Origin: JAFGLY01 sp041309225
GTDB taxonomy: Bacteria; Myxococcota_A; UBA796; JAFGLY01
Assembly: GCA_041309225.1 (NCBI GenBank)
Contig: JBFYZZ010000343.1
Span: 1 to 17,801, forward strand
DNA length: 17,801 nucleotides
Direction of reading: 5' to 3'
Below the pieces are notes generated by a model. The model saw only the letters and a program-made list of their open reading frames with translations. It made no database searches and was not told the DNA's origin. Positions within the stretch are counted from its first letter, which is position 1; each line of letters starts with the position of its first letter. The translations under genes and the position numbers were made by a program. This document shows, one piece after another, positions 16,005-17,801 of the stretch.

Positions 16005-17386
16005 TCGAAGGGCTTGCGACACGAGGTGCCCCTCCGGAGGAGGTGCAGGGCGGAGCGGAGGTCCTGGAGCCACGCCTCCGGGGAGGCGACGTCCCGTGCC
16101 AGGAGGTCCAGGACGACCCGGGGCCGGAGGTAGAACTGCCGGTACGTCCTGCGCATCGCCCGGATCAGCGTCGGGTGGTCCAGGCCCGCGAGGTAGAGCG
16201 GGTAGACGCCAGTGACGCCCGCACCCAGCTCCTTCTGGGCGAACCGGTCGATGCACGCCTCGTCGATCACGCCCTCGCGCTTCGCACGCTCGAAGAGCCC
16301 GGAGCCCGGGAACGGCAGGGGCAGCGAGATGGCGACGGCCGACAGGTCGGAGCGCAGGATCAGGTCGCGGGACGCCTCCAGCTCCTCGAGCGTCTCGGAC
16401 GGGGATCCGAAGATGAAGAACCCGTTCGGCCGCACGCCGTGCTGCCTGCAGGTCCGGATCGTCTCCCGGATCCGGGCGTTGTCGTACCCTCGTTTGTGCA
16501 TCGCCTCGGCGCGCAGGCGCTCGCTGCCCGACTCGATCCCGAAGTGGATGGCCTCGCAGCCCGCCCGCTTCATGCGCCGCACGAGGTCCTCGTCCATCAG
16601 GTCGATCCGCGTGGAGCAGATCCAGCGCAGCCGCCAGCCCCGCTCGGCGATACCGTCGCACAGCTCGGTCACGAAGGGGCGGTCCGCGGTGAAGTTGTCG
16701 TCCTGGAAGGCGAGGCGCCCGCGCGAGACGCGGACGAGCGACGCCATCTCCTCCAACACGTCGGCCACGGAGCGGCGGCGCGCGGGACCGCGCAGGGCCG
16801 GCGTGCTGCAGAAGTCGCACCGGAAGGGGCAGCCCCGGGAGGTCATCAGGTACTCGGGGCGCTGGTACCGCCGGCGGTCCACGAGCGAGCGGTCGGGGAA
16901 GGGGAGCCCGTCGAGCGGGTTGACGGGCACGCCCGCCTGGAGCGCCGGCACCGTCCGGCCCGCCGCCAGGGCGAGGAGCGAGTCCGTGAAGGTCCGCTCG
17001 CCCTCGCCGGTGATGCCGTGGTCGAACAGCTCCGCGTGGCGCTCGACGAACGCGGGGTCGCCGCTGACGTGGTTCCCCCCGAGGAGGATGGGGCGCCCCG
17101 GGGCTTCCCGCCGGACCAGCGAGGCGACCTCCACGGCTCCCTGGAGCTGGAGGGTCATCGCCGCGATGCCTACCGCGACCGGCCGCTCCCGCCGGATCAC
17201 CGCCGCCAGGTCGCGGAGGGTGAGGCCCTCGGGGGCCACGTCCACCACGCGCGGGACGAGGTCCGTGTGACGCTCGAGCCAGGCGGCGATGTAGAGCAGC
17301 CCGAGCGGCGGGTATTCCGTGTCGAGGGTCCGCGGGACGCCGCCGGCGAACCAGACCGGAGGGTTGACGAGCAGGACCGTGTCCAT
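16001..17386 (-). CDS. B12-binding-type radical SAM protein (paralog 2)
   Basis: A 461-residue radical SAM enzyme. The N-terminal cobalamin-binding-like domain (PPLGLLYIAAWLERH, VAVGIAAMTLQLQGAVEVA, LLGGNHVSGDP, TGEGERTF) lacks a DxHxxG motif. The cluster motif is Cys186-x3-Cys190-x2-Cys193 in TSRGCPFRCDFCSTP. The barrel carries FQDDNFTADRPF, STRIDLMDEDL, HFGIESGSERL, FFIFGSPSET and SLPLPFPGSGLF. The C-terminal part has DRFAQKELGAGVTGVYPLY, shared with paralogs 1 and 3. Its ATG overlaps the stop of paralog 3 by one base (TGATG, 17384-17388), and its stop overlaps the flippase start. It is therefore the middle gene of a tight three-gene unit running leftward from beyond the right edge. Substrate and product are unknown. 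Confidence 0.94.
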   Translation of the reverse strand: MDTVLLVNPPVWFAGGVPRTLDTEYPPLGLLYIAAWLERHTDLVPRVVDVAPEGLTLRDLAAVIRRERPVAVGIAAMTLQLQGAVEVASLVRREAPGRPILLGGNHVSGDPAFVERHAELFDHGITGEGERTFTDSLLALAAGRTVPALQAGVPVNPLDGLPFPDRSLVDRRRYQRPEYLMTSRGCPFRCDFCSTPALRGPARRRSVADVLEEMASLVRVSRGRLAFQDDNFTADRPFVTELCDGIAERGWRLRWICSTRIDLMDEDLVRRMKRAGCEAIHFGIESGSERLRAEAMHKRGYDNARIRETIRTCRQHGVRPNGFFIFGSPSETLEELEASRDLILRSDLSAVAISLPLPFPGSGLFERAKREGVIDEACIDRFAQKELGAGVTGVYPLYLAGLDHPTLIRAMRRTYRQFYLRPRVVLDLLARDVASPEAWLQDLRSALHLLRRGTSCRKPFE

Positions 17387-17801
17387 CAGACGAACGGCCT
17401 CTTCCGGGATCCGCCGCGCCGGAGGAGGTAGGACAGCGACCTCAAGTCCTCGGCGAGGAGCCCGGGCTCCTCCAGGTCCCGGCGCAGGAAGTCCAGGACG
17501 GGGCCGGGACGCAGGTAGAACCGCCGGAAGATGCGCCGCATGCGCCGGAGGAGCGCCTCCCGGTCGTGGCCGCTGGTGTAGAGGGGGTAGACCCCCGTGA
17601 CCCCGTCCCCGAGCTCCTTGCGGGCGAAGCGATCGAGCGTGGCGGTGTCGATGACCCCGTCGCGCTCGGCCATGGCGTAGAGGGCGGAGCCGGGGAAGGG
17701 GATGGGGAGCGACAGGGCGATGCCGTTCAGGTCGAGGCGGGCGATCATCGCCTCGGTCCGGTCCAGCTCCTCGGGCGTCTCCCCCGGGTTGCCGAGCAGG
17801 A
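17386..17801 (-). CDS. Radical SAM protein (paralog 3), C-terminal fragment, 5' end beyond right edge
   Basis: Only the last about 138 codons are in the window; the frame is open to the right edge, beginning LLGNPGETPEELDRTEAMIA, which aligns with the FIFGSPSETLEELEA segment of paralog 2. An ATG at 17748 is internal, not the start. SLPIPFPGSALYAMAERDGVID and DRFARKELGDGVTGVYPLY match the paralogs. Over the final 87 residues I count 51 identities with paralog 2, ungapped. The iron-sulfur and cobalamin regions lie outside the window. The TGA overlaps the next gene's ATG by one base, so it is probably the upstream member of the radical SAM/flippase operon. Confidence 0.92.
   Translation of the reverse strand, partial: LLGNPGETPEELDRTEAMIARLDLNGIALSLPIPFPGSALYAMAERDGVIDTATLDRFARKELGDGVTGVYPLYTSGHDREALLRRMRRIFRRFYLRPGPVLDFLRRDLEEPGLLAEDLRSLSYLLRRGGSRKRPFV

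Noticed and set aside
14694..16133. Plus-strand open frame of 479 codons.
   Set aside because: Complement of the flippase gene; its Glu/Gln/Arg-rich composition reflects the antisense of hydrophobic codons.
1..17801. tRNA, rRNA, CRISPR arrays, insertion-sequence ends and attachment sites.
   Set aside because: I saw no cloverleaf-like sequence, regularly spaced repeats, transposase motifs or terminal inverted repeats. Spacers are all under 145 bp.

Overview
The window is a very GC-rich (roughly 70% by eye), densely packed bacterial chromosome segment with no RNA genes, insertion sequences or CRISPR arrays that I can see. Two eukaryote-like Ser/Thr kinases with ATPase and TPR modules, a GldG/DUF4340 export operon, a secreted M14 peptidase and a Wzx-type flippase fit a Gram-negative-style envelope. 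HRDVSP-type kinase catalytic loops and strong third-position GC recall Myxococcota and neighbouring deep lineages. That taxonomic guess is weak, because no marker gene is present.

Layout, left to right. (1) Positions 1-6162, minus strand: two tandem paralogous receptor-independent kinases (kinase, then AAA/NTPase, then TPR). The downstream one runs off the left edge and overlaps its neighbour by a GTGA tetranucleotide. (2) 6163-6270: a divergent intergenic region with a perfect 9-bp inverted repeat. It separates the kinases from a plus-strand PP2C phosphatase (6271-7038), so the region holds a full set of phosphorylation writers and an eraser. (3) 7028-11728, minus strand: a four-gene operon of ABC ATPase, ABC-2/GldF-like permease, GldG-like auxiliary protein and DUF4340 lipid/membrane-anchored protein. 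All three junctions are ATGA overlaps. (4) 11871-12953, minus strand: an M14 zinc carboxypeptidase-like protein with a signal peptide, followed by a hairpin. (5) 13058-17801: three paralogous B12-binding-type radical SAM proteins, one on plus and two on minus (the last cut by the right edge). A multi-spanning polysaccharide flippase-like protein is translationally coupled to the middle one.

How the genes may work together: the kinase/phosphatase block can plausibly tune envelope or surface functions encoded beside it, namely the GldA/F/G-like exporter and the radical SAM/flippase group, which looks like modification and export of a lipid-linked glycan or other envelope lipid. That link is inference from adjacency only. 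Both plus-strand genes (PP2C and the first radical SAM gene) start from a short divergent spacer and end with their 3' ends overlapping the convergent minus-strand gene by 11 and 14 bp.

The most interesting sequence-level observation is a reciprocal degeneration in the kinase pair. The upstream kinase has an intact P-loop but Ser in place of the catalytic-loop Lys (HRDVSPSN). The downstream kinase has a canonical HRDVKPSN loop, but its P-loop Lys is Arg and its ATPase module is about 45 residues shorter.
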